Assembly: GCA_019454225.1 (NCBI GenBank)
Contig: CP075370.1
Span: 3,714,001 to 3,778,000, forward strand
DNA from: Paracoccaceae bacterium
GTDB taxonomy: Bacteria > Pseudomonadota > Alphaproteobacteria > Rhodobacterales > Rhodobacteraceae
Direction: 5' to 3'
Length of the DNA: 64,000 bases
Numbering within the stretch: position 1 is the stretch's first letter; the number at the start of each line of letters is the position of its first letter. The translations under genes and the position numbers were made by a program. The notes beneath the pieces were generated by a model. The model made no database searches. It saw only the letters and a list, made by a program, of their open reading frames with translations, and was not told where the DNA came from. Below, one piece after another: positions 35,002-42,939 of the stretch.

Positions 35002-36075
35002 ATGGCGATGATCCTCGCCATGGCAGCGGTGCTGTGGGGCGTCGGCATGGCGCTGCGCACGCCGGTCCGCATCCGGCTGATCATGCTGGCGGCGCTGTGG
35101 GCGGGGGTTGTGCTGCTGCATCTGGTGCTGGCTGCGGGGCATCCGCTGCGGCTGGCGACGGGGGGCGATGCGCGGCCCTGGCTGGCGCTGGGTGTGGTGG
35201 TGGCGGCGGTTGCGGCCTATCGCATGGCGCTGGCCCGTCTGCGGGCCCGCGCCGCGCCGGTGGCCGCCGCCGCCCTGCCCCGCAGCGGGTTTCGCGAGGC
35301 CGAGCTGAACCGCTATGCCCGCCACATCATGCTGCGCGAGGTGGGCGGCACCGGGCAGCGGCGGCTCAAGGCCGCGCGCGTGCTGGTGGTGGGGGCGGGG
35401 GGCCTGGGTTCGCCCGCCCTGCTGTATCTGGCGGCGGCGGGCGTCGGCACCATCGGCGTGATCGACGACGACACCGTGGATGGCACGAACCTGCAACGCC
35501 AGATCGTGCATGCCGATGACCGGATCGGAATGCCCAAGGTGTTTTCGGCCGAGGCGGCGATGCGGGCGCTGAACCCGTTTGTCGAGGTCCGGCCGTTCCG
35601 GCGGCGCCTGACGGCCGAGATCGCGCCGGGGCTGATCGGCGATTTCGACCTGGTGCTGGACGGATCGGACAATTTCGACACACGCTATCTGGTGAACCGC
35701 GCCTGTGCGCAGGCGGGGGTGCCGCTGGTCGCCGGCGCGATCACGCAGTGGGAGGGGCAGGTGTCGGTCTATGATCCGGCGCGCGGCGCGCCCTGCTATG
35801 AATGCGTGTTTCCGGTGCGCCCGGCGCCCGGCATGGTGCCGACCTGCGCCGAGGCGGGGGTGATCGCGTCGCTGCCCGGGGTGATCGGCGCGATCATGGC
35901 GACCGAGGCGCTGAAGCACCTGGCCGGGGCGGGCGACACGCTGGCAGGCCAGCTGATGATCCATGATGCGCTGCATGCGGAAACCCGCGTCATCGCGGTG
36001 AAACGCCGGGCGGATTGCGCCTGCTGCGGCGATGCCGCGCGGGCTGGCTGGACAGCGCCCGCGCCCGCGCCATAG
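35002..36075 (+). CDS. MoeB/ThiF-family adenylyltransferase with membrane-anchored N-terminus
   Basis: The 357-residue protein has an E1-like core. GAGGLGSPALLYLAAAGVGTIGVIDDD is the ATP site, NLQRQIVHADDRIG follows, and the zinc-binding pairs are CYEC and CACC. It should adenylate the C-terminal glycine of a MoaD- or ThiS-like sulfur carrier. About 85 residues precede the core and contain two or three hydrophobic helices, unusual for MoeB, which is normally about 250 residues and soluble. This suggests anchoring to the inner membrane. The ATG directly abuts the dut stop (TGAATG). Molybdopterin or thiamine assignment cannot be decided from the sequence alone. Confidence 0.85.
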   Translation: MAMILAMAAVLWGVGMALRTPVRIRLIMLAALWAGVVLLHLVLAAGHPLRLATGGDARPWLALGVVVAAVAAYRMALARLRARAAPVAAAALPRSGFREAELNRYARHIMLREVGGTGQRRLKAARVLVVGAGGLGSPALLYLAAAGVGTIGVIDDDTVDGTNLQRQIVHADDRIGMPKVFSAEAAMRALNPFVEVRPFRRRLTAEIAPGLIGDFDLVLDGSDNFDTRYLVNRACAQAGVPLVAGAITQWEGQVSVYDPARGAPCYECVFPVRPAPGMVPTCAEAGVIASLPGVIGAIMATEALKHLAGAGDTLAGQLMIHDALHAETRVIAVKRRADCACCGDAARAGWTAPAPAP

Positions 36076-36113
36076 TCTGACGCGCAACACCAGAACCCCG
36101 GGGAGTTTCCGCC

Positions 36114-36896
36114 ATGAAGATCGCAGCCCTGCTGTCGGGCCTTGCCCTGTCGCTTGCCGCCACCGCCGCCACCGCCCAGGTGCCCGACCTTGCCGGGCGC
36201 GAGGTCGTCGTGGTGACCGAGAACGCCTATCCGCCGTTGCAGTTCATCCGCGACGGGCAGGCCGTCGGCTGGGAGTATGACGCGATGGCCGAGATCGCCC
36301 GGCGGCTGAACATCACCGTGAAGTATGAGAACATCAGCTGGGACGCGATGATCGCGGCGGTCAGCGAGGGCCAGTTCGACATGGGGATGACCGGCATCAC
36401 CATCCGTGACGACCGCAAGGAGAAGGTCGATTTCTCGGAGCCCTACATGCGGTCGGAAATGGTGATGATGGTGCGCGGGGATGAGGCGCGGTTCACCGAC
36501 GCCGCGAGCTTTGCCGCCGATGCCGACCTGCTGATGGCCGCCCAGCCCGGCACCACGCCGTTCTATGTGGGTGTCTACGAGGTGCTGGACGGCAACGAGG
36601 CGAACCCCCGGATCAAGCTGTTCGAGACCTTCGGTGCGGGCGTCGAGGCGCTGCGCGCGGGTGACGTGGACCTGGTCCTGACCGACGGCACGGCGGGCAA
36701 CGGCTATGTCGCGGCATCGAACGGCGGCCTGAAGATCGTGGGCGAGAAGCTGGGCACCGAGGATTTCGGGTTCATCTTCCCCAAGGGGTCGGATCTGGTC
36801 GGGCCGATGAACGCGGCCATCGCGGCGATGAAGGCCGACGGCACGATCGACGCGCTGGATAAGAAGTGGTTCCTCGACTTCAAGGTCGGCGGCTGA
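36114..36896 (+). CDS. Amino-acid ABC transporter substrate-binding protein
   Basis: The 260-residue periplasmic protein has a Sec signal peptide ending at TAATAQ (residue 22) and the SBP_bac_3 fold. Indicators are [24 protein letters not shown], the [29 protein letters not shown] stretch and the final [12 protein letters not shown]. It binds a polar amino acid or similar ligand and delivers it to the permease encoded 7 nt downstream. No ATPase gene is adjacent, so the energising subunit must lie elsewhere. Confidence 0.92.
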   Translation: MKIAALLSGLALSLAATAATAQVPDLAGREVVVVTENAYPPLQFIRDGQAVGWEYDAMAEIARRLNITVKYENISWDAMIAAVSEGQFDMGMTGITIRDDRKEKVDFSEPYMRSEMVMMVRGDEARFTDAASFAADADLLMAAQPGTTPFYVGVYEVLDGNEANPRIKLFETFGAGVEALRAGDVDLVLTDGTAGNGYVAASNGGLKIVGEKLGTEDFGFIFPKGSDLVGPMNAAIAAMKADGTIDALDKKWFLDFKVGG

Positions 36897-36903
36897 CGGC
36901 CGG

Positions 36904-37689
36904 ATGCGCCACGCCCCGCGCGAGGATTTTCCCTGGTGGCTGGTGATCGTGGCCGCCACCGGGGCCTGGCTGTTCTGGGAGGTGCTGTCGGACGATGTCT
37001 ATGCGCAGGTGCTGGGCACCCTGCGCAAGGGCATCGCCGTGACCGTTCTGGTGACGCTGGTCGGGTTTTCCTCGGCCTGCCTGCTGGGGCTGGGGCTGGC
37101 GGTGGCCTGCCTGTCGCGCTGGATCGTGCTGCGGCAGGCGGCGCGGCTTTACATCGAAGTGGTGCGCGGCGTGCCGATCATCGTGCTGCTGCTCTATGTG
37201 GCCTTCGTGGCGGCGCCCGCGCTGGTGGCGCTGTGGAACTGGATCGCGGCCCCGCTGGGCTGGCCGGAATGGCGCACCCGGGACTTTCCGCTGCTGTGGC
37301 GGGCGGTCATGGCGCTGACCATCGCCTATTCCGCCTTTCTGGCCGAGGTGTTCCGCGCCGGGCTGCAATCGGTGGACCGGGGCCAGATCGAGGCGGCGCA
37401 GGCGCTGGGCCTGTCGGGCTGGCAGCGGTTCCGGCACATTGTCTTTCCCCAGGCGTTCCGCACCGTCCTGCCGCCCCTCGGCAATGACTTCGTGGCGATG
37501 GTGAAGGACAGCTCGCTCGTCTCGGTGCTGGGGGTCACGGATGTCACGCAACTGGGCAAGGTGGCGGCGGCGGGGAACTTCCGGTATTTCGAGACCTACA
37601 ACGTGGTGGCGCTGATCTATCTGACCATGACGATCGGCCTGTCGGTGGCGCTGCGCCGGCTGGAGACGCGGCTGCGCCAGCGCGGCTGA
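36904..37689 (+). CDS. Amino-acid ABC transporter permease (HisM/GlnP type)
   Basis: The 261-residue inner-membrane permease has about five helices. Its EAA loop reads QIEAAQALGLSGWQRFRHIVFPQAFR, followed by LPPLGNDFVAMVKDSSLVSVLGV, the hallmark of polar amino-acid permeases. It probably forms a homodimer. It lies 7 nt after the binding protein. No partner permease or ATPase follows, since the next gene is convergent and begins its 3-prime end 6 nt away. Confidence 0.92.
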   Translation: MRHAPREDFPWWLVIVAATGAWLFWEVLSDDVYAQVLGTLRKGIAVTVLVTLVGFSSACLLGLGLAVACLSRWIVLRQAARLYIEVVRGVPIIVLLLYVAFVAAPALVALWNWIAAPLGWPEWRTRDFPLLWRAVMALTIAYSAFLAEVFRAGLQSVDRGQIEAAQALGLSGWQRFRHIVFPQAFRTVLPPLGNDFVAMVKDSSLVSVLGVTDVTQLGKVAAAGNFRYFETYNVVALIYLTMTIGLSVALRRLETRLRQRG

Positions 37690-37695
37690 CGCCGG

Positions 37696-38664
37696 TCAGC
37701 GGGCGGCGCGGCGTAGGGATCCCGGCGCCGTGCCGAAGGCCGCGCGGAACGCCCGCCCGAAGGCCGCATGCGACGAGAACCCGCAGCGCAGCGCGACCTC
37801 GGCGAGCGGGTGGCGCGTATCGGTCACCAGCCTGCGCGCCGCCGCCAGCCGCAGCGACAGCGCGTAGGCGCCGGGCGTGGTGCCCAGCGCGGCACGGAAA
37901 AGCCCCTCGAGCCGCCGCGCCGACAGGCCCACGGCGGCGGCCGTGGCCGCGACCGGTTCGGGTGTCTCGACATTGGCTTCCATCCGGGCCAGGGCGGCGG
38001 CGACGCGCGGATCCAGCGTGGCATCGGCCGCCGCGACCTGGGGTTCCGACCCCGGGCGCGCGGTGGTCAGGAAGCTGGCCGCGACCTGGCGGGCCAGCGG
38101 CGCGCCGTGGCGCCGCGCGATCAGGTGCAGCAGCATGTCCTGCGCCGGTGCGGCCCCGCCCGCCGTCGCCCGCCCCCGGTCGATGACAAAGCGGTCGGGC
38201 ACGACATCGACCGACGGATGGGCGGCGGCGAAGGCCTCGATATCCTCCCAGTGGACGGTCGCGCGATGGCCGTCCAGCAGGCCGGCCCGCGCCATCACCC
38301 AGGGACCCGCGTCGATGCCCGCGACCAGGGCCATCCGCGCCGCGATCCGCCGCAGGTCGCGGATCAGCGTCGCGGTGGCGACCTCGGCCTGGCGGAAGCC
38401 CGCCACCACCACCAGCCCGTCCGCCCCCTCGGCGGCGGTCAGCGGGCCGTGGGCGGGCAGTTCGATCCCGCAGGTCAGCGGCACCGCGCCGCCGCCGGGC
38501 GACACCACGCGCCAGCGGAACCCCTCGCGCCCCAGATGGCGGTTGGCGGCACGCATGGGATCGAGGACACTGGCCACCTCGAGGATGGAGGCCTGCGGCA
38601 GGACCAGCACGGCCAGCGTCAGCGTCGCGTCGGACGCGGCAAAGATATCGACGTTTTCCGCCAT
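37696..38664 (-). CDS. GlxA-family AraC-type transcriptional regulator (CdhR-like)
   Basis: The 322-residue protein has an N-terminal DJ-1/PfpI-like ligand domain (LTLAVLVLPQASILEVASVLDPMRAANR; the nucleophile region reads VAGIDAGPWVMARAGLLDG). The C-terminal AraC double helix-turn-helix is VAATAAAVGLSARRLEGLFRAALG and AEVALRCGFSSHAAFGRAFRAAFG. GlxA-type regulators such as CdhR control carnitine and glycine-betaine catabolism in Pseudomonas. Being divergent from a BKACE/carnitine dehydrogenase operon, it is the likely activator here, with carnitine or a derivative as ligand. The ATG at 38664 leaves a 70-bp shared promoter region. Confidence 0.87.
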   Translation of the reverse strand: MAENVDIFAASDATLTLAVLVLPQASILEVASVLDPMRAANRHLGREGFRWRVVSPGGGAVPLTCGIELPAHGPLTAAEGADGLVVVAGFRQAEVATATLIRDLRRIAARMALVAGIDAGPWVMARAGLLDGHRATVHWEDIEAFAAAHPSVDVVPDRFVIDRGRATAGGAAPAQDMLLHLIARRHGAPLARQVAASFLTTARPGSEPQVAAADATLDPRVAAALARMEANVETPEPVAATAAAVGLSARRLEGLFRAALGTTPGAYALSLRLAAARRLVTDTRHPLAEVALRCGFSSHAAFGRAFRAAFGTAPGSLRRAAR

Positions 38665-38708
38665 GCGGATTTCGTAATTCGCCAAACGCGGCCTGGCAAT
38701 CCCGCTAG

Positions 38709-38722
38709 TGTCGTGGACGACA
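38709..38722. promoter_or_regulatory. Short dyad between regulator and BKACE gene
   Basis: TGTCGT-GG-ACGACA is a perfect 6-bp dyad with a 2-bp centre. It lies 12 bp before the BKACE ATG, next to its AAGGGAG ribosome site, in the 70-bp region between the divergent regulator and the carnitine operon. It may be an operator. AraC-type proteins more often bind direct repeats, so this is tentative. Confidence 0.35.
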
Positions 38723-38734
38723 AGGGAGACCGAC

Positions 38735-39643
38735 ATGCCGCTGACAATGAACCGCGAGGTTTTCATCACCTGTGCCGTGACCGGATCGGGCGGCACGCAG
38801 GATCGCAGCCCGCATGTGCCGCGCAGCCCGGCCCAGATCGCGGCCAGCGCCATCGACGCGGCCAAGGCGGGGGCGGCGGTCGTGCATTGCCATGTGCGCG
38901 ACCCGGAAACCGGCAGGCCCGCGCGCGATCCGGCGCTGTATCGCGAGGTGACGGAGCGGGTGCGCGACAGCGGCACGGATGTGGTGCTGAACCTGACCGC
39001 CGGGATGGGGGGCGACCTGCTGTTCGACGGCACCGAATCGATGAACCGGATGTCGCAACGGTCCGACATGGCGGGCGCGGCCGAACGGGTGGCCCATGTC
39101 GTCGATTGCCGGCCCGAGATCTGCACGCTCGACTGCGGCACGATGAACTTTGCCGAGGCCGACTATGTGATGGTCAACACGCCCGGCATGCTGCGCGACA
39201 TGGCGGCGCGCATGGTCGCCGCCGGAACCCGCATCGAGATCGAGGCCTTCGATACCGGGCATCTGTGGTTTGCGAGGCAACTGGTTGCCGAGGGCATCAT
39301 TCCCGATCCGGTGCTGGTGCAGCTGTGCATGGGCGTGCCATGGGGCGCGCCCGACGACCTGAACACCTTCATGGCCATGGTCAACAACGTTCCGCAGGGC
39401 TGGCACTGGTCGGCCTTCGGCCTGGGGCGTAACCAGATGGCCTATGTGGCGGCGGCGGTCCTGGCGGGCGGCAACGTGCGGGTGGGGCTGGAAGACAACC
39501 TGTGGCTCGACCGGGGCGTTCTGGCGACCAACGCGCAACTGGTGGACCGGGCGGTCACCATCATCTCGAACATGGGCGCCCGGGTGATCACCCCCGCAGA
39601 GGTGCGGGCGAGGCTGAAGCTGGAAAAGAGGGCGCCGACATGA
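38735..39643 (+). CDS. BKACE family beta-keto acid cleavage enzyme (dehydrocarnitine:acetyl-CoA type)
   Basis: The 302-residue zinc-dependent enzyme belongs to the BKACE (formerly DUF849/Kce) family. The metal ligands His51 and His53 are in VVHCHVRD, with EAFDTGHLWFA and GLEDNLWLDRGVLATNAQLV further on. Members cleave a beta-keto acid using acetyl-CoA. With carnitine dehydrogenase two genes downstream, the expected reaction is 3-dehydrocarnitine plus acetyl-CoA to betainyl-CoA and acetoacetate. An AAGGGAG ribosome site precedes the chosen ATG. The stop overlaps the lipocalin start. The substrate is inferred from context. Confidence 0.9.
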   Translation: MPLTMNREVFITCAVTGSGGTQDRSPHVPRSPAQIAASAIDAAKAGAAVVHCHVRDPETGRPARDPALYREVTERVRDSGTDVVLNLTAGMGGDLLFDGTESMNRMSQRSDMAGAAERVAHVVDCRPEICTLDCGTMNFAEADYVMVNTPGMLRDMAARMVAAGTRIEIEAFDTGHLWFARQLVAEGIIPDPVLVQLCMGVPWGAPDDLNTFMAMVNNVPQGWHWSAFGLGRNQMAYVAAAVLAGGNVRVGLEDNLWLDRGVLATNAQLVDRAVTIISNMGARVITPAEVRARLKLEKRAPT

Positions 39644-40155
39644 TCCGCTGGATTGCGCTGACACTGCTTGTTGCCGCCTGCACGCCGCATGTGCCGTCGC
39701 CCCGCTACCTGACCGCGCCGATGGCGACGGTCGCGGTGGAACCGGCGCGGCTGTCGGGCACCTGGTACCAGATCGCGGCCTATCCCGCGCCGTTCCAGCG
39801 TGACTGCACCCATGTGACGGCCACCTACCGCCCGCAGGCCGACGGCACGCTGACGGTCGCGAACCGCTGCCGCCGCGACGGCGTGGTGACCGGCATCGAC
39901 GGCGTGGCCACCCCGTCGGGCCCCGGGCAACTGAAGGTCCGGCTGCAGGGGGTGCCGCTGGCGGGCGACTACTGGGTGCTGGGCACGTTGCGCGGCGGCC
40001 GCGTGGTGATCGTGGGCACGCCCAGCCGCATCGCGGGCTGGGTGCTGTCGCGCGACCGCACGGTGCGCGACCCGGCGGTCTACGACGCCGCGCGCGAGGT
40101 GTTCCGGCGCAACGGATATGACGCGGCGGCCCTGGAACGGACATTGCAGAGGTAA
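39640..40155 (+). CDS. Lipocalin-family lipoprotein (Blc-like)
   Basis: The 171-residue protein has a lipoprotein signal with lipobox VAAC (Cys14). A lipocalin barrel follows: LSGTWYQIAAYPAPFQRDC is the G-x-W motif region, and the later GDYWVLGTLRGGRVVIVGTPSR and GWVLSRD match the structurally conserved regions 2 and 3. It is probably tethered to the outer membrane facing the periplasm and binds a small hydrophobic ligand. It is wedged between BKACE (ATGA overlap) and carnitine dehydrogenase (2 nt gap), so it is co-expressed with carnitine catabolism, which is unexpected for a Blc homologue. Confidence 0.86.
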   Translation: MIRWIALTLLVAACTPHVPSPRYLTAPMATVAVEPARLSGTWYQIAAYPAPFQRDCTHVTATYRPQADGTLTVANRCRRDGVVTGIDGVATPSGPGQLKVRLQGVPLAGDYWVLGTLRGGRVVIVGTPSRIAGWVLSRDRTVRDPAVYDAAREVFRRNGYDAAALERTLQR

Positions 40156-40157
40156 TC

Positions 40158-41600
40158 ATGAAGGCGGCAATCATCGGTGGCGGGGTGATCGGGGGCGGCT
40201 GGGCCGCGCGGTTCCTGCTGAACGGGCATGACGTGGCGGTGTTCGACCCCGACCCGCAGGCCGAGCGCAAGATCGGCGAGGTGCTGGCGAATGCCCGTGC
40301 CGCCCTGCCGCAGCTCTATGACGGCCCGATGCCGCCGGAAGGTCGGCTGCAGTTCGCCGCGACCATGGCCGAGGCGGTCGAGGGCGCGGACTACGTCCAG
40401 GAATCGGTGTCCGAACGGATCGACCTGAAGCATCGGGTCTATGCGCAGATCCAGCAGGCGAACCCCGGCGTGCTGATCGGGTCCTCGACCAGCGGCTTCA
40501 AGGCGTCCGACCTGCAGCAGGGCAGCCCCGCGCCGCACAACATCATCGTGGCCCATCCGTTCAACCCGGTCTACCTGTTGCCGCTGTCCGAGGTGTCGGG
40601 CAGCCCGGCCAACCCGCCCGAGGTGGTGGAACGCACCGCACAGGTGATGCGCGACATCGGCATGTTCCCCCTGGTCCTGCGAAAGGAGATCGACGCCTTC
40701 ATCGGCAACCGGTTCCTGGAGGCGGTCTGGCGCGAGGCGCTGTGGATGCTCACCGACGGGGTCGCCACCACCGAGGAGATCGACGAGGCGATCCGCATGG
40801 GGTTCGGCCTGCGCTGGGGCCAGATGGGCCTGTTCGAAACCTACCGCATCGCCGGGGGCGAGGCGGGCATGCGGCACTTCATGGCGCAGTTCGGCCCGGC
40901 GCTGAAATGGCCCTGGACAAAGCTGATGGACGTGCCGGAGTTCAACGAGGAACTGGTCGACCTGGTATCCAGCCAGTCCGACGCGCAGTCGGGGATATAT
41001 GGCATCCGCGAACTGGAACGCATCCGCGACAGCAACCTGGTGGGCTTCTTGCGCGCGCTGAAGGATCGCGACTGGGGCGCGGGCCGGGTGCTGCGCGCGC
41101 ATGAGGCCGCGCGCCGGGCCGCCGCCGACGTGTCGGGTGACCCGCTGGAGATTGCGCGGATGACGGTTCTGCCGTCGTGGATCGACTACAACGGCCACAT
41201 GACCGAAAGCCGCTACCTGTTCGCCTGTTCGGAAACCACCGATGCCTTCCTGCGCCACATCGGCGCCGATCTGGACTATGTGAAGGGCGGGCACAGCTAT
41301 TACACGGCGGAAACCCATATCCTGCACCGGGGCGAGGCGAAGGCCGGCGACAAGCTCACCGGTTCGGTGCAGGTGCTGGCCGCCGACGACAAGCGCCTGC
41401 ATGTCTTCGTCACCCTGACACGCGACGGCCAGCCTGTCGCGACGCTGGAACAGATGCTGCTGCATGTCGACATGGCGGCGGGCAAGACCTGCCCGGCGGC
41501 GCCCGCTGTCCTGGCACGCCTGCACCCCATCGCCGCCGCGCATGCCGGCCTGCCCCGCCCGGGGGCGGTGGGCCGCTTCGTCGGGCAGGGGAAGGCGTGA
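40158..41600 (+). CDS. lcdH: L-carnitine dehydrogenase fused to betainyl-CoA thioesterase
   Basis: The 480-residue fusion has an N-terminal 3-hydroxyacyl-CoA-dehydrogenase-like half (AIIGGGVIGGGWAARFLLNGHDVAVFDPD; HPFNPVYLLPLSEV; EIDAFIGNRFLEAVWREAL) that oxidises L-carnitine to 3-dehydrocarnitine with NAD. From about residue 335 a hot-dog thioesterase domain begins (PSWIDYNGHMTESRYL), expected to hydrolyse betainyl-CoA to glycine betaine. This fused architecture is known for carnitine dehydrogenases of alphaproteobacteria. BKACE upstream supplies the step between the two activities. The last base of its stop codon is the first base of the next ATG. Confidence 0.92.
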   Translation: MKAAIIGGGVIGGGWAARFLLNGHDVAVFDPDPQAERKIGEVLANARAALPQLYDGPMPPEGRLQFAATMAEAVEGADYVQESVSERIDLKHRVYAQIQQANPGVLIGSSTSGFKASDLQQGSPAPHNIIVAHPFNPVYLLPLSEVSGSPANPPEVVERTAQVMRDIGMFPLVLRKEIDAFIGNRFLEAVWREALWMLTDGVATTEEIDEAIRMGFGLRWGQMGLFETYRIAGGEAGMRHFMAQFGPALKWPWTKLMDVPEFNEELVDLVSSQSDAQSGIYGIRELERIRDSNLVGFLRALKDRDWGAGRVLRAHEAARRAAADVSGDPLEIARMTVLPSWIDYNGHMTESRYLFACSETTDAFLRHIGADLDYVKGGHSYYTAETHILHRGEAKAGDKLTGSVQVLAADDKRLHVFVTLTRDGQPVATLEQMLLHVDMAAGKTCPAAPAVLARLHPIAAAHAGLPRPGAVGRFVGQGKA

Positions 41601-42763
41601 TGCAGTTCGCCCCGACCGACGAACAGCGGATGATCGCCGAGACGACGCGCAGCTTCGTCGAGGCCGAACTCTATCCGCATGAGGCCGAGGTGGAACGGAC
41701 CGGCCGCCTCGACCCCGATCTGGTGCGCGACATCCAGAAAAAGGCCATGGCGGCAGGGCTCTATGCCGCCAACATGCCGGAGGAGGTGGGCGGTGCCGGG
41801 CTCGATACGCTGTCCTGGCTGATGTACGAGCGGGAACTGGGCCGGGCGAACTATGCGCTGCACTGGACCTGCGTGGCGCGGCCCTCGAACATCCTGCTGG
41901 CGGGCACCCCCGAACAGCGTGAGCGATACCTGATGCCCTGCATCCGGGGCGAGACCTGGGATTGCCTGGCGATGACCGAGCCCGGTGCCGGGTCGGACCT
42001 GCGCGGCATGACCGCAAGCGCCCGGCAGGACGGCGGCGACTGGGTGCTGAACGGCACCAAGCATTTCATCAGCCACGCCGATATCGCGGGCTTCACCATT
42101 GCCTTCATGGCATCGGGCGAGGAACAGACGCCGCGCGGTCCGAAAAAGCGGATCACCGCCTTCTTCGTCGACAAGGGCACCCCGGGCTTCACCGTCCGCG
42201 ACGGGTATCGCAATGTCAGCCATCGCGGCTACACCAATGCCGTCCTCGAATTCGACAACTGCCGCGTGCCTGCGGCCAATGTGCTGGGCGAACCGCACCG
42301 GGGGTTCGAGGTGGCGGGAAAGTGGCTGGGCGCCACCCGTCTGCAGGTGGCCGCCACCTGCCTCGGCCGCGCCGACCGGGCGCTGGGCCATGCCATCGCC
42401 TATGCCGCCGAGCGCCGCCAGTTCGGCCAGCAGATCGGCAAGTTCCAGGGCGTGTCGTTCAAGCTGGCCGACATGGCCACGGAACTGCGCGCCGCCGAAC
42501 TGCTGACCTGGGCGGCGGGCTGGGCCTATGACGCGGGCCGGGTGACCGAGGCCGACATGGCGATGGCCAAGCTGAAGGCCACCGAGGTGCTGGCCATGGT
42601 GGCGGACGAGGCGATCCAGATCCACGGCGGCATGGGCCTGATGGACGACCTGCCGCTGGAACGGATCTGGCGCGACGCCCGGGTGGAACGCATCTGGGAA
42701 GGAACGAGCGAGATCCAGCGTCACATCATCAGCCGCGAGCTTCTGCGCGCGGTCGGCGGCTGA
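41600..42763 (+). CDS. Acyl-CoA dehydrogenase (candidate gamma-butyrobetainyl-CoA dehydrogenase)
   Basis: The 387-residue flavoprotein has the acyl-CoA dehydrogenase signatures CLAMTEPGAGSDLRGM (FAD/substrate loop), a middle beta-domain, and a C-terminal RQFGQQIGKFQGVSFKLADM followed by QIHGGMGLMDDLPLERIWRDARVERIWEGTSEIQ, with the catalytic Glu in the last segment. It introduces a trans-2,3 double bond and passes electrons to ETF. It starts on the last base of the carnitine dehydrogenase stop. Together with the ligase and CaiD downstream, its likely substrate is gamma-butyrobetainyl-CoA, giving crotonobetainyl-CoA. It is not a close CaiA relative, so specificity is inferred. Confidence 0.88.
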   Translation: MQFAPTDEQRMIAETTRSFVEAELYPHEAEVERTGRLDPDLVRDIQKKAMAAGLYAANMPEEVGGAGLDTLSWLMYERELGRANYALHWTCVARPSNILLAGTPEQRERYLMPCIRGETWDCLAMTEPGAGSDLRGMTASARQDGGDWVLNGTKHFISHADIAGFTIAFMASGEEQTPRGPKKRITAFFVDKGTPGFTVRDGYRNVSHRGYTNAVLEFDNCRVPAANVLGEPHRGFEVAGKWLGATRLQVAATCLGRADRALGHAIAYAAERRQFGQQIGKFQGVSFKLADMATELRAAELLTWAAGWAYDAGRVTEADMAMAKLKATEVLAMVADEAIQIHGGMGLMDDLPLERIWRDARVERIWEGTSEIQRHIISRELLRAVGG

Positions 42764-42939
42764 GGCGCCCTGCCCTGCTGCCGGAACCTATCTCCGGACG
42801 GAAGAACCCATGAAATGTCAGCCGCGAACCGTCAGACTGGAGACATACCTCGGCCGGGGCGACCGATGACCGTGGCGGCGCGCAACCCGTCGTGCCGGGC
42901 CCCCGGGCAGCGCCCCGCGTCGTCCTGCGGGGCATGGCG
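42764..42939 (+). other. 176-bp gap inside the carnitine/butyrobetaine gene run
   Basis: This is the only sizeable gap in the plus-strand block. It holds a weak hairpin (CCGGA 42781-42785 / TCCGG 42793-42797) close after the acyl-CoA dehydrogenase stop and a 19-codon open frame starting at 42810 without a convincing ribosome site. No clear -35/-10 pair was found. It could hold a second promoter for the ligase-caiD genes. Confidence 0.35.

Noticed and set aside
42764-42939. Possible frameshift joining upstream sequence to the acyl-CoA ligase
   Set aside because: The ligase N-terminus (KDLSRLLRPRSVAVLG) is complete and normal for the family, with a ribosome site in front, so no missing part is needed.
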